NCBI RefSeq assembly: GCF_024189315.1
Contig: NZ_JAIZEO010000003.1
Span: 639,725-703,724 of the forward strand
From: Halobacillus sp. A5
GTDB taxonomy: Bacteria > Bacillota > Bacilli > Bacillales > Halobacillaceae
Direction of reading: 5' to 3'
DNA length: 64,000 nt
Part shown: one piece after another, positions 10,371-18,252 of the stretch
How the letters are laid out: every line of letters starts with the position of its first letter
Numbering within the stretch: the stretch's first letter is position 1
Position numbers and translations under genes: made by a program
The notes under the pieces: model-generated
What the model was told of the DNA's origin: nothing
Database searches by the model: none
The model's input: the letters and a program-made list of their open reading frames with translations, nothing else

Positions 10371-11918
10371 ATGGAAGGAACAATTTATTCACTTATTCCA
10401 GCCCTGCTTATGCTGATTCTTGTGATTGCCACAAGAAAAGTTATTTTATCTTTGGGTGTTGGTATAATTGTCGGTGTATTTATGCTGACACAATTTAATT
10501 TAGGGGAAGGTTTCGTACTCATCTGGGAAACGTTCTCTACGATCTTTTACAGTGAAGGTGAACTTAATACCGGTAATTTGTATTTACTAACATTTCTGGT
10601 GCTTTTAGGTATCACCACTGCCTTTATGACCGCTTCAGGAGGAAGTCGTGCATTTGGCCGCTGGGCTATAGAGAGAATTAAGACGAGAAAGGGAGCGAAA
10701 CTGGTCCCGGCTTTATTAGGTATCTTGATATTTATAGATGACTACTTTAATGCACTGGCCGTCGGGCAGGTTGCTCGTCCAGTTACAGATCGTCATAAAA
10801 TTTCCCGGGCGCAGCTTGCTTATTATATTGATTCTACTTCTGCGCCTATTACGGTGATTTCGCCTATTTCCAGCTGGGGAGCTTATATAATAGGAACAAT
10901 CGGGTATATTCTCGCAGACAATGGAATTGAAAATTATCAGGCATTAGAAGCATTTATTTTAATGATCCCAGCAAACTTTTATGTGTTTGCCGCATTATTG
11001 CTCGTCTTTTTAACTATTTTCTTAAAGCTTGATATTGGTTCTATGAGGAAGCATGAAAATCGGGCATTAGAAACAGGAGAAGTTACGAATCCTGATAAAG
11101 GAAATGTTCCCGGAGATTTAAATGATGAATTTAAAGAACATAACAATGGCACAATTGCGCATCTTGTTCTGCCTATTGTGGCTTTAATTGTTGGTACAAT
11201 AGCGGCTATGATTGTTACAGGAATTCAAAATGGAGATGGGTCAACAAATATTTTAGATATCTTTGAGAATACCGACGTCAACATTTCATTATTTATCGGC
11301 GGTCTGGCTTCTGTTTTATTGGCTGCAGTATTGTATATAAAACAGCCGAAGCCTAAATCGGGACTCAGTCATGTAACCTTTGAAGGTATTAAAGCAATGC
11401 TGCCCGCTATTTATATTCTCGTTTTTGCCTGGATGATTGGTGATGTTATCGGGCAGCTTGAGACAGGAGAATATTTGGCTGAACGGGTGACACAATCATC
11501 TATAGATACTGCTTATTTACCGTTTTTATTATTTATCGTTTCTGGATTTATGGCTTTGTCCACAGGAACATCCTGGGGAACATTTGGAATTATGCTTCCA
11601 ATTGCAGGAGAAATTGCTGCAGTAACTGACGTTAATCTTGTCCTGCCTGCACTGGCTGCAGTGTTGGCTGGATCGGTGTTTGGAGATCATTGTTCTCCTA
11701 TATCTGATACTACCATTCTTTCTTCAACAGGTGCGGGGGCAAACCACATCGATCACGTCTTAACTCAACTTCCTTATGCGTTGATTGCCGCATTGGGAGC
11801 GTCTATAGGTTATTTATTGTTAGGGCTGACCGGCCAGGTAATGCTTCCGTTACTATTAACACTGGCCGTCGTTTTTGTAGTGGGTATTTCGATTCATTTA
11901 CTCAATCGCCGGACTTAA
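10371..11918 (+). CDS. NhaC-family antiporter, predicted lysine transporter (LysW-type)
   Basis: The protein has 515 residues and roughly 11-13 hydrophobic segments of the NhaC/MleN ion-transporter family. The conserved core includes FIDDYFNALAVGQVARP (about residues 120-140), the STSAPITVISPISSWGAY loop and, near the C terminus, GSVFGDHCSPISDTTILSS. ATG 10371 follows ACGGAGGGG. By family alone it would be called a Na+/H+ antiporter. The lysine riboswitch upstream instead argues for lysine movement, in agreement with the published comparative-genomic prediction of NhaC-like LysW lysine transporters. Direction and coupling ion are not visible from sequence. It is monocistronic, with a strong terminator after it. 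Confidence 0.88.
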   Translation: MEGTIYSLIPALLMLILVIATRKVILSLGVGIIVGVFMLTQFNLGEGFVLIWETFSTIFYSEGELNTGNLYLLTFLVLLGITTAFMTASGGSRAFGRWAIERIKTRKGAKLVPALLGILIFIDDYFNALAVGQVARPVTDRHKISRAQLAYYIDSTSAPITVISPISSWGAYIIGTIGYILADNGIENYQALEAFILMIPANFYVFAALLLVFLTIFLKLDIGSMRKHENRALETGEVTNPDKGNVPGDLNDEFKEHNNGTIAHLVLPIVALIVGTIAAMIVTGIQNGDGSTNILDIFENTDVNISLFIGGLASVLLAAVLYIKQPKPKSGLSHVTFEGIKAMLPAIYILVFAWMIGDVIGQLETGEYLAERVTQSSIDTAYLPFLLFIVSGFMALSTGTSWGTFGIMLPIAGEIAAVTDVNLVLPALAAVLAGSVFGDHCSPISDTTILSSTGAGANHIDHVLTQLPYALIAALGASIGYLLLGLTGQVMLPLLLTLAVVFVVGISIHLLNRRT

Positions 11919-11937
11919 ATTTAAAAGTGAAATAACA

Positions 11938-11980
11938 GAACAAAGAAGTGCGACTAAAGTACTTCTTTGTTCTTTTTTTT
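11938..11980 (+). terminator. Terminator after the NhaC-family gene
   Basis: A perfect 12-bp stem (GAACAAAGAAGT at 11938-11949 with 11961-11972) is followed by eight T residues. Confidence 0.9.
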
Positions 11981-12017
11981 GAATTTAATGGAAATTTAAT
12001 AATTTTATAATATTACT

Positions 12018-12046
12018 TTGACAACCCTATACCATGCGGTTATAAT
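12018..12046 (+). promoter_or_regulatory. Consensus sigma-A promoter of the NSS transporter gene
   Basis: TTGACA at 12018-12023 and TATAAT at 12041-12046 are exactly 17 bases apart, a perfect vegetative consensus about 100 bases before the start codon. It predicts strong constitutive expression of the downstream sodium-dependent transporter pair. Confidence 0.85.
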
Positions 12047-12148
12047 AAAACAGAAATATTCTGAATAAAGTAAAAAATTTGAAACATTCTCTTCTATACA
12101 AGCTCATAATATAAAAGGAAGAGAATAGTTTTAAGGGAGGTCTATCAC

Positions 12149-13675
12149 ATGGAAAATCGTGCACAATGGGGGACAAGAGCCGGGTTTATTCTGGCCGCTG
12201 TCGGGTCTGCAATAGGACTTGGTAACATCTGGCGATTCCCTTCAGTCGCCTACGAAAATGGTGGTGGCGCATTCTTCATTCCGTATTTATTTGCTCTTTT
12301 AACAGCTGGTATCCCGTTACTGGTCATGGAATTTACTCTAGGTCATAAGTACCGTGGGTCAGCACCGCTTTCATTTTTCCGTATGAATAAGAAGACAGAA
12401 TGGCTTGGATGGTGGGCTGTTCTCGTTGCATTTGTGATTTCAACGTATTACGCCGTCATTATTGCCTGGGCAATTTCGTATAGTATTTTTGCCTTTAACC
12501 TATCCTGGGGAGAAGACACGGAAGGCTTCTTGTTTAGTGAGTATTTGAATTTATCCGTAGATCCTGGTCAAGCAGGAAGCTTAGTACCTGGTGTCTTAAT
12601 CCCGCTTATAGCTGTTTGGGTCATCACACTGGGGATTTTATTTAAAGGTGTGAAGAAGGGAATAGAAGTGGCAAATAGGATTTTTATTCCTGCTCTGGTA
12701 GTTTTGTTCTTAATCATCGTAATACGGGCAGTCACGCTGCCTGGTGCGGCGGAAGGTCTGCAAAGCTTCTTTGAGCCGAATTTTGAATCCATTACCTCTG
12801 GAAGTGTTTGGGTCGCAGCTTATGGACAGATTTTCTTTAGTCTTTCCATTGCATTTGCGATTATGATCACATATTCCAGCTATCTTCCAAAGAAATCAGA
12901 TATCACGAATAACGCTTTTATTACCGGTTTTAGTAACTCCAGCTTTGAGCTTCTGGCTGGTATCGGTGTATTCGCTGCATTAGGTTTTATGGCATCTCAA
13001 GTTAACGTCCCTGTAGAGGAAGTCGTAAGTGGAGGCGTGGGGCTTGCCTTTGTTGTCTTCCCGCAGATTATTAATGAATTCCCTGCTTTAAATGGGCTGT
13101 TTGGTTTCTTATTCTTCGTTTCTTTAGTTCTGGCAGGATTGTCTTCATTAATTTCTATTTCTGAGACATATGTTGCAGGACTGAGTGAGAAATTTGGTTT
13201 GTCTAGAAAAGCAGCAGTTGGATTAGGAGGCGGAGTCGCTGCTGTTATTTCTCTTCTTTTTGCAACACAGGGTGGTTTATACTTCTTAGACGCTGCCGAT
13301 TACTTCATTAATCAGTTCGGGGTAGCCTTCGTCGGGTTAGTTGAAGTTGTCGTTATCGCATGGTTTGTTCGTAGTCTTAATGATTTCCAGACTCACGCAA
13401 ATGGAATTTCTGATTTGCACCTTGGCGGTTGGTGGAAGATCTGCCTCGGATTTATTACACCAATCGTGCTGGGATATATGATGTTCGATCTTTTCAAACA
13501 GAATATACTTGGTGAGTTTGATACGGAAACCGGTAACTATGAAGGGTATGGAGATACTTTTATCTTATTCGGTGGATGGGCTGTCGCAGCATTCGCATTG
13601 GTAGTTGGTTTCTTAATGACTATAAAACGCTGGGACTCCAAAGCACTTGAAGAACAACACAAGGAGGTAGAGTGA
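12149..13675 (+). CDS. Sodium-dependent NSS-family transporter, large subunit
   Basis: The 508-residue protein belongs to the neurotransmitter:sodium symporter family. The N-terminal signature WGTRAGFILAAVGSAIGLGN followed by WRFP (residues 7-30) forms the sodium and substrate site in LeuT-fold members. About 11-12 transmembrane helices follow. ATG 12149 is preceded by AAGGGAGG. A 34-residue single-helix ORF starts one base after the stop. This is the arrangement of MetP-MetS, a sodium-coupled methionine/alanine uptake system described in Corynebacterium. The substrate here is therefore a hydrophobic amino acid by inference only. The perfect promoter upstream and sodium coupling fit a halophile. 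Confidence 0.9.
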   Translation: MENRAQWGTRAGFILAAVGSAIGLGNIWRFPSVAYENGGGAFFIPYLFALLTAGIPLLVMEFTLGHKYRGSAPLSFFRMNKKTEWLGWWAVLVAFVISTYYAVIIAWAISYSIFAFNLSWGEDTEGFLFSEYLNLSVDPGQAGSLVPGVLIPLIAVWVITLGILFKGVKKGIEVANRIFIPALVVLFLIIVIRAVTLPGAAEGLQSFFEPNFESITSGSVWVAAYGQIFFSLSIAFAIMITYSSYLPKKSDITNNAFITGFSNSSFELLAGIGVFAALGFMASQVNVPVEEVVSGGVGLAFVVFPQIINEFPALNGLFGFLFFVSLVLAGLSSLISISETYVAGLSEKFGLSRKAAVGLGGGVAAVISLLFATQGGLYFLDAADYFINQFGVAFVGLVEVVVIAWFVRSLNDFQTHANGISDLHLGGWWKICLGFITPIVLGYMMFDLFKQNILGEFDTETGNYEGYGDTFILFGGWAVAAFALVVGFLMTIKRWDSKALEEQHKEVE

Positions 13676-13676
13676 T

Positions 13677-13781
13677 ATGACAGCAGGTGCAATTGCTATG
13701 ATGGTTATTGGAATCGTCGTGATATGGGGAGGACTTGCTGCGAGTATCATGAACGCAGTAAGGAAGTCAAAACAATCATAA
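13677..13781 (+). CDS. MetS-like small subunit of the NSS transporter
   Basis: A 34-residue protein has one hydrophobic helix (AIAMMVIGIVVIWGGLAASI) and a short basic tail (RKSKQS). ATG 13677 begins one base after the stop of the large transporter gene and is served by AAGGAGG at 13661-13667, 9 bases away. The position, length and Gly-Ala-rich helix with a trailing WGG match the small MetS subunits that accompany some NSS transporters and are needed for their activity. It is short enough that automated calling may miss it. The family call rests on context and overall pattern. Confidence 0.8.
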   Translation: MTAGAIAMMVIGIVVIWGGLAASIMNAVRKSKQS

Positions 13782-13792
13782 TTATGAAAATA

Positions 13793-13813
13793 GCGTCGCA
13801 CTTTGTGCGGCGC
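13793..13813. terminator. Hairpin between convergent metS-like gene and lytH
   Basis: A 9-bp stem (GCGTCGCAC with GTGCGGCGC, one mismatch or wobble) and a TTT loop lie exactly between the two convergent stops. On the minus strand it is followed by TATTTT, so it more likely ends lytH; the plus side lacks a T run. Confidence 0.5.
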
Positions 13814-14755
13814 TTAATTATTCCTAACCATCCGTTCCCATCTTTTTAAGTAAGGGTAAGGGTCAAATGACCATTCGTTTTTTCCATTATCCTGATACAT
13901 GCCATAGTGTAAATGAGGGGGGAACTTTCCAGATGTTCCTGGTGGTCCATATCCCGTTGATCCAACTGAACCGATTACATCTCCTGGCTTGACCACGTCA
14001 CCCACTTTTTTGTCATCTTCAAATCCACTTAAATGAGCGTAGTAATGGTAAATATTATATATATCCCTGATGCCAATTCTCCAGCCTCCGAACTCATTCC
14101 AACCTTTCATTTCAATTACTCCATAAGTAGTGGAGTGCACGGGTACCCCGTAATCTGCAAAAATATCCGTTCCTTCATGAACGCGGCGCCCTCCAAATCC
14201 TCGGGCGTCTCCCCACGTATTGTGATATGTGAAATTCGCTGTAATGGGGAGCGGAAAATCTCTGTCTGTTAAAGTAACAGTTTGAAACTTTTCAAAAACT
14301 TCTGCTGTATTCATGATTGTCTGTACAGTTAAATCCCGTTTATAGTAATTCCATAAGGCAATTCGTATATCCTCTTCTGAAGTACCGTATGACTGAAGAT
14401 ATTTTCCCAGGCTCCACATAATGTCTTCGTCGTTTGTCATATCCACTTTCTTATTCCCATCTCCTGTATCTCCCCATCCTTGAGGGAAAAAAGAAGGTTC
14501 CGTATCAATGCCATTCCAAAATAAAGGATCCGGACGGAAAGCAGTTACCCTTCCTTTAGGAGGATTATCGTGTATTTGTCGCTCGTATTGATCTACAGCA
14601 GCCAGATACGTCCAGGGAATCCCGGTAACGGCAGCGGTTTTTTTATATATGGAAGTGCGTTCTATATCTTCCTGCTCAATAGATGCACTAGATGGAGGGG
14701 CAGGTATAGAACAAAACACAATAAATACAAAAAATAAACTAAACACCTTCCGCAT
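13814..14755 (-). CDS. lytH: Secreted M23 metallopeptidase, LytH-like (L-Ala-D-Glu endopeptidase)
   Basis: A 313-residue protein begins with a signal peptide (MRKVFSLFFVFIVFCSIPAPPSSA). A C-terminal M23/LytM domain carries the zinc ligands of HEGTD (His-x3-Asp) and HLHYG (His-x-His). The N-terminal part (TSIYKKTAAVTGIPWTYLAAVDQYER) is lysozyme-fold-like, as in B. subtilis LytH (yunA), which trims peptide side chains for spore cortex formation. Start ATG at 14755 follows AGGAGG on the minus strand. It is next to the sporulation lipoprotein yutC, matching B. subtilis order except that lipA, which lies between them there, is missing here. Confidence 0.85.
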   Translation of the reverse strand: MRKVFSLFFVFIVFCSIPAPPSSASIEQEDIERTSIYKKTAAVTGIPWTYLAAVDQYERQIHDNPPKGRVTAFRPDPLFWNGIDTEPSFFPQGWGDTGDGNKKVDMTNDEDIMWSLGKYLQSYGTSEEDIRIALWNYYKRDLTVQTIMNTAEVFEKFQTVTLTDRDFPLPITANFTYHNTWGDARGFGGRRVHEGTDIFADYGVPVHSTTYGVIEMKGWNEFGGWRIGIRDIYNIYHYYAHLSGFEDDKKVGDVVKPGDVIGSVGSTGYGPPGTSGKFPPHLHYGMYQDNGKNEWSFDPYPYLKRWERMVRNN

Positions 14756-14780
14756 GTTCTCCGTCCTCCTATCGCCTAAA

Positions 14781-15368
14781 TTAATTTTCTTTTATATTTT
14801 CACTATTAATATTTCCTTGAGGAGATTCTTTCATCTTTTCAACGATGCGTTCTACCCCTTCACTATAATTCTCGTCGTATACCGTGGAGTTACTCAGGCT
14901 CTGTATATCTCCAAAAGCTGCAGGGTTATCGGATACATATATATGATAAAAGCTGGGAACGAGGGAGTAAGCCGTTTTCTTTACCATATCTGCTGCTTCA
15001 TCACGACTTTTATCTTCGGGAGCTTGATAGGCGACAAGTATTTCATCATCAGCTACAAGCGTCGCAACATCTTCAAACTCTTTATAACGAAGGATCATTC
15101 TTGTGATCATATCAGCTATTTGTTCGCGGTTCACTTTGATTTTATGGTTGGCCTCTGCCTCCTGATCCAGTTGATCTTTCTGAAAGCGAACATATCCTAC
15201 CTGCCCATTGTTTGAGGGTTCATTGTAATTGTCCATAGCGTTGCCTTCGATCGAGTGATCATTATCTTTTTGGTTTTCCAGTTCCATACCTTCTTTTTTA
15301 TCTGTGTTACATCCTGTGAGTAAAGCAAAGGGAATTATTAACATCATCACCATTTGATAGATCTTCAT
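14781..15368 (-). CDS. yutC: YhcN/YlaJ-family sporulation lipoprotein YutC
   Basis: This 195-residue lipoprotein has a clear signal ending in the lipobox LTGC, so it should be anchored outside a membrane. The mature part is acidic and low-complexity at first (about 40 residues of Glu, Asp and Asn). It then has the YhcN/YlaJ domain, with INREQIADMI-like and DVATLVADDEILVAYQ segments. The family occurs in spores. Two in-frame ATGs are possible. The one at 15368 has AAAGGA at a normal distance, while the one at 15377 abuts it, so the shorter form is chosen. It lies upstream of lytH on the same strand and could be co-transcribed. Confidence 0.8.
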   Translation of the reverse strand: MKIYQMVMMLIIPFALLTGCNTDKKEGMELENQKDNDHSIEGNAMDNYNEPSNNGQVGYVRFQKDQLDQEAEANHKIKVNREQIADMITRMILRYKEFEDVATLVADDEILVAYQAPEDKSRDEAADMVKKTAYSLVPSFYHIYVSDNPAAFGDIQSLSNSTVYDENYSEGVERIVEKMKESPQGNINSENIKEN

Positions 15369-15498
15369 GATTCTCATCCTTTGTTCGTTCTTTTCTTTTA
15401 GCTTGGACGGAAAATCAATATTGATACAATTTTTTCTGTTCTATTTCCTTGAACAATTGGAAATATGGTACACTAAGTACTAGTTAGAGGTGATTGAA

Positions 15499-15771
15499 TT
15501 GATCGAACTGTATGGAAAAAATTATGAATTGATTGAGGATCATAGAGAAGGGTTTCAGGAGGAAGATCTTGAGGCCCGCTTTAGTGATATACTAAGCAAA
15601 TATGACTTTATCGTTGGAGATTGGGGTTATGGTCAATTACGTTTAAAAGGATTCTATGATGATCAAAACAACAAGGCATCATTTGATACAAAAATCAGTA
15701 CCTTAGAAGATTATTTATATGAATACTGTAATTTTGGCTGTTCTTACTTTGTATTAAAACGAGTCGATTAA
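15499..15771 (+). CDS. yutD: YutD-family protein
   Basis: A 90-residue acidic cytoplasmic protein carries the conserved blocks YDFIVGDWGYGQLRLKGFYDD and YEYCNFGCSYFVLKR that mark the YutD family, whose function is not established. The start is not certain. TTG at 15499 is 5-6 bases after AGAGGTGA and gives MIELYGKNYEL, whereas GTG at 15490 overlaps that Shine-Dalgarno sequence. B. subtilis has yutD between yutC and yutE, the same order as here. It is followed by a hairpin shared with the convergent small gene. Confidence 0.82.
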   Translation: MIELYGKNYELIEDHREGFQEEDLEARFSDILSKYDFIVGDWGYGQLRLKGFYDDQNNKASFDTKISTLEDYLYEYCNFGCSYFVLKRVD

Positions 15772-15775
15772 TAAG

Positions 15776-15804
15776 CCGACGTGTGAAATGCACGTCGGTT
15801 TATT
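15776..15804. terminator. Bidirectional terminator between yutD and the convergent small gene
   Basis: An 8-bp perfect stem (CCGACGTG at 15776-15783 with 15791-15798) is followed by TTTATTATT on the plus strand. On the minus strand it is followed by TTATTAATC. Confidence 0.65.
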
Positions 15805-15805
15805 A

Positions 15806-16096
15806 TTAATGCTCTTCTTCAGATGGTTTAATGTCCTTATCTTTTTCATCGTGGGTAGGGTGTGCTCCAGGCATCCGCCTGGGCAGGTCTTGATGCAGCG
15901 ATTTATACTCATAATTAAATGCACTGTAATAGCGCTGTTCATCTGTCCATGGTGCACTCTTCTCGTTAGAAACAGGTTTGTCTTTATTTCTAGGTGACCC
16001 GTATGGTCCTTCGGGAAGCTGTTCAGGTACTAAAAAATTTCTCTGCGCTTCCACATTAGCGAAGTCTGAGTAACGTTTTTTGTCCTTCTTACTCAT
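15806..16096 (-). CDS. Small hydrophilic conserved protein
   Basis: A 96-residue very hydrophilic protein (MSKKDKKRYSDFANVEAQRN start, EEEH end) is rich in Pro, Lys, Glu and Asp and has no predicted membrane segment. The middle SAPWTDEQRYYSAFNYEYKS and LPRRMPGAHPTHDEKD blocks look conserved-type rather than random. I recall similar Bacillaceae proteins labelled only as cytosolic protein. AAAGGAGG lies 10 bases before the ATG. It is encoded within the yut block between yutD and yutE on the opposite strand. Function is unknown; disorder and stress-related roles are only possibilities. Confidence 0.75.
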   Translation of the reverse strand: MSKKDKKRYSDFANVEAQRNFLVPEQLPEGPYGSPRNKDKPVSNEKSAPWTDEQRYYSAFNYEYKSLHQDLPRRMPGAHPTHDEKDKDIKPSEEEH

Positions 16097-16172
16097 GAAT
16101 AAATAACCTCCTTTCCAAGAGATTGAATAGTGTTCATATTGTCACCTGGGAAGAAAGGTTTATTCAAAAGAA

Positions 16173-16439
16173 CTATAAATATTGATCCAGGCAGTTCCTT
16201 AGTTCATCGGCCTGCATCTCACTGATATGAAATACTTGCTCCAGGTGCCCTTTTTCATGTAAAGTTCTATGATTCAGAGAAAAATTATGGTTGCCCAGCA
16301 AGTCAACAACTAAAGTATCTTCTTTTAAGTAATCAGCTTTTAAGAAGGCGAATTCAAACCGTCTTCCACTAGCAGAGAAATTTATAAAACGGGTAAAAGC
16401 CTGTTCTTGCTGATCTGTAATAACTTTAATTTCACTCAT
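16173..16439 (-). CDS. Small conserved protein, possibly DUF3055 family
   Basis: An 88-residue soluble protein (MSEIKVITDQQEQAFTRFIN start) has an AAGGAG ribosome-binding site 9-10 bases from ATG. The pattern of FTRFINFSASGRRFEFAFL, a central DTLVVDLLGN and a C-terminal LEQVFHISEMQADELRNCL resembles DUF3055-type proteins. The match is from memory of the family and is tentative. It is divergent from yutE, sharing a 53-base intergenic region. No function is known. Confidence 0.7.
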   Translation of the reverse strand: MSEIKVITDQQEQAFTRFINFSASGRRFEFAFLKADYLKEDTLVVDLLGNHNFSLNHRTLHEKGHLEQVFHISEMQADELRNCLDQYL

Positions 16440-16492
16440 TCTAAATACTCCTTTTCGTTCAAATATTTTATAAAGTGATAGGAGGAAATTTA

Positions 16493-16960
16493 ATGTACTT
16501 TGTTAACCGCCAGCATATTGAAAATATCTTACAATACATGGAACAAATAGTAGGAGAGCAGCCAAAGCATTCCACTGAGACACTTGCAGATTGTTTACTG
16601 TTAGAACGCATCACACATGTAGTTATCGAAGCCATTATCGACACAGGGAATCAAATGATCGATGGATTTATTATGCGTGATCCGGGGAGCTATGAAGATA
16701 TTATTGACATCCTCACTGATGAAAAAGTACTGCCAATGAGCCAAATGAATAACTATAAAGAATTCATAAGACTAAGAAAATCTGTCGTCCAGCAATACAC
16801 GACAGTGAATCATCAAGAGATTATGACCGTATGGGAGAAAGTTTATGATATCCTTCAGCAATTTCCGCGTCTTATAAGAGAATATTTAGACGAGGAACTT
16901 GGTCCAGTATCTGCCTTTACAAAAGATGGAGTGAATAAAGAAAAAGATGAAAAACTATAA
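16493..16960 (+). CDS. yutE: DUF86/HepT-like protein YutE
   Basis: A 155-residue helical protein of the DUF86 family. ATG 16493 follows AGGAGGAA; an in-frame ATG at 16475 overlaps no ribosome-binding site. DUF86 proteins include HepT toxins, which act as RNases using an Arg-x4-6-Tyr type motif and are paired with an MNT-type nucleotidyltransferase antitoxin. Here RKSVVQQY is visible, but no nucleotidyltransferase gene is adjacent and the gene sits in the conserved housekeeping yutEF pair, overlapping yutF by 14 bases. A toxin role is therefore not supported. Confidence 0.82.
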   Translation: MYFVNRQHIENILQYMEQIVGEQPKHSTETLADCLLLERITHVVIEAIIDTGNQMIDGFIMRDPGSYEDIIDILTDEKVLPMSQMNNYKEFIRLRKSVVQQYTTVNHQEIMTVWEKVYDILQQFPRLIREYLDEELGPVSAFTKDGVNKEKDEKL

Positions 16961-17723
16961 AGCATATCTAATTGACTTGGACGGCACAATGTACAGAGGG
17001 AATGAACGAATCGCCGGTGCTGCAGAATTTATAGATGAATTAAACCGCTTTTCCATTCCTCATTTATTTATAACGAATAATTCTTCTTCCAACCCCGAGG
17101 AAGTTGCTTCCAAACTAACGGATATGCAAATAAAAGCAGAGAAAGAACAGATCTTTACTTCAAGTATGGCTACTGCAAGGTATATTCATACAAAAAATCC
17201 TGATTCAAAAGCCTATGTGATCGGAGAACAAGGGCTCTTTGACGCGTTAGCAAAAGAAAACATTGAAATTGTTACCCACTCCGCTGATTACGTCGTAATG
17301 GGGATAGACCGATTTATCACGTATGAAAAGTTAGCAGAAGCGTGCCTGCAAATAAGAAATGGTGCCTCGTTTATTAGTACGAATAAAGATAAAGCGATTC
17401 CGACCGAAAGGGGGCTTGTGCCCGGGAATGGAGCTTTAACATCAGTTGTGGCCGTCAGTACCGGGGTAGAGCCTGTTTATATAGGGAAACCAGAGCCGAT
17501 TATTATGGAGCAGGCGATTCAAAAGCTTGGTGTTCCTAAAGAGGAAATTTTAATGGTGGGCGATAATTATCAAACTGATATATTAGCAGGCTTACGTGCA
17601 AATGTAGATACGTTAATGGTGGAAACAGGGGTAAGTTCGTATGTAAGCATTAAAGAAAACCATCAACAGCCCACCTATTTAGTGGGAAGCCTGGAAGAGT
17701 GGAAAATCCACAAGGTGCTCTAA
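16947..17723 (+). CDS. yutF: HAD-IIA family sugar-phosphate phosphatase YutF
   Basis: A 258-residue HAD hydrolase of the NagD-like class IIA. Motif I is DLDGTMYRG (Asp9 and Asp11 in LIDLDGT), motif II is FITNNSSS, the Lys of motif III lies in IGKPEP and motif IV is MVGDNYQTDI. Such enzymes dephosphorylate small sugar phosphates or nucleotides. The start ATG overlaps the end of yutE by 14 bases with a weak GAAAAAG site, suggesting coupled translation. Length and motifs are complete. Confidence 0.9.
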   Translation: MKNYKAYLIDLDGTMYRGNERIAGAAEFIDELNRFSIPHLFITNNSSSNPEEVASKLTDMQIKAEKEQIFTSSMATARYIHTKNPDSKAYVIGEQGLFDALAKENIEIVTHSADYVVMGIDRFITYEKLAEACLQIRNGASFISTNKDKAIPTERGLVPGNGALTSVVAVSTGVEPVYIGKPEPIIMEQAIQKLGVPKEEILMVGDNYQTDILAGLRANVDTLMVETGVSSYVSIKENHQQPTYLVGSLEEWKIHKVL

Positions 17724-18215
17724 TAGCTTTACCTTGTGAATTTTTTTAAAATGGTTAAGTTGTGAATAGTGAGGTAAAAAACAAGCTGACTCCGTATTCA
17801 TTTATGAGCTCCTGGTATATATCCAGAACACTCAGTTTCGGCATTGGGGCCCGGAAATAACTCATTTACCTGCAGGGGAGCATCAGACTCTGCCTGGTCG
17901 TGAACATTCTCTCTGTGGACTGTGTCTTGCTCCTTTATACGCTATAATAAGTAAGGACCAAAAAATATTGTTGTGAACAATAGGTGGATGCCAATAAATA
18001 AGTTACAGACCACTCCAGTCTTTTCCTGTTCACAGTAATATCCCCAGTGAATGCAATTATTACTGTATAAACGAATGGACTTGTATCGAAGCTTAAGTAG
18101 CCGGGTGTACGTGCGAGTATTTCTTTTTTTACATTCGCTACATTTTCCGATCCATTCATTTGTTGTTATTATCTTACAATTATTCACGAGGTTATGAAGG
18201 AATGGTTTCAATGAT
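17724..18215. other. Gene-poor stretch with decayed-looking coding traces
   Basis: Nearly 500 bases hold no ORF with a credible ribosome-binding site. On the plus strand, 17773-17970 is open without any ATG, GTG or TTG near a Shine-Dalgarno sequence. It would encode protein-like text such as HWGPEITHLPAGEHQTLPGR and LCGLCLAP. On the minus strand two overlapping frames at 17935-18211 each look partly coding (CSECKK, ARTPGYLSFD) but neither has a ribosome-binding site. This could be a remnant of one or two lost genes; it is not called as genes. Confidence 0.4.
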
Positions 18216-18243
18216 GAAAAAAAACCACGCAGGAAATTGCGTG
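18216..18243 (-). terminator. Terminator of yutG
   Basis: Read on the minus strand, CCACGCA (18237-18243) pairs with TGCGTGG (18224-18230) and is followed by an unbroken run of T (A-rich 18216-18223 on the plus strand). It lies 10 bases after the yutG stop. Confidence 0.88.
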
Positions 18244-18252
18244 GCTTACCAA

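Noticed and set aside
14649..15215. A 188-codon plus-strand frame overlapping lytH and yutC
   Set aside because: It runs antisense to two genes with clear signals, has no ribosome-binding site and its composition is that of a reverse-strand shadow.
16493..16960. YutE as a HepT-type toxin
   Set aside because: It is in the DUF86 family, but no nucleotidyltransferase antitoxin is adjacent and the gene is in a conserved housekeeping pair.
17942..18211. Minus-strand frames with Cys-rich text upstream of yutF
   Set aside because: Neither frame has a ribosome-binding site, and they overlap each other in different frames. They are described as possible remnants rather than called as genes.
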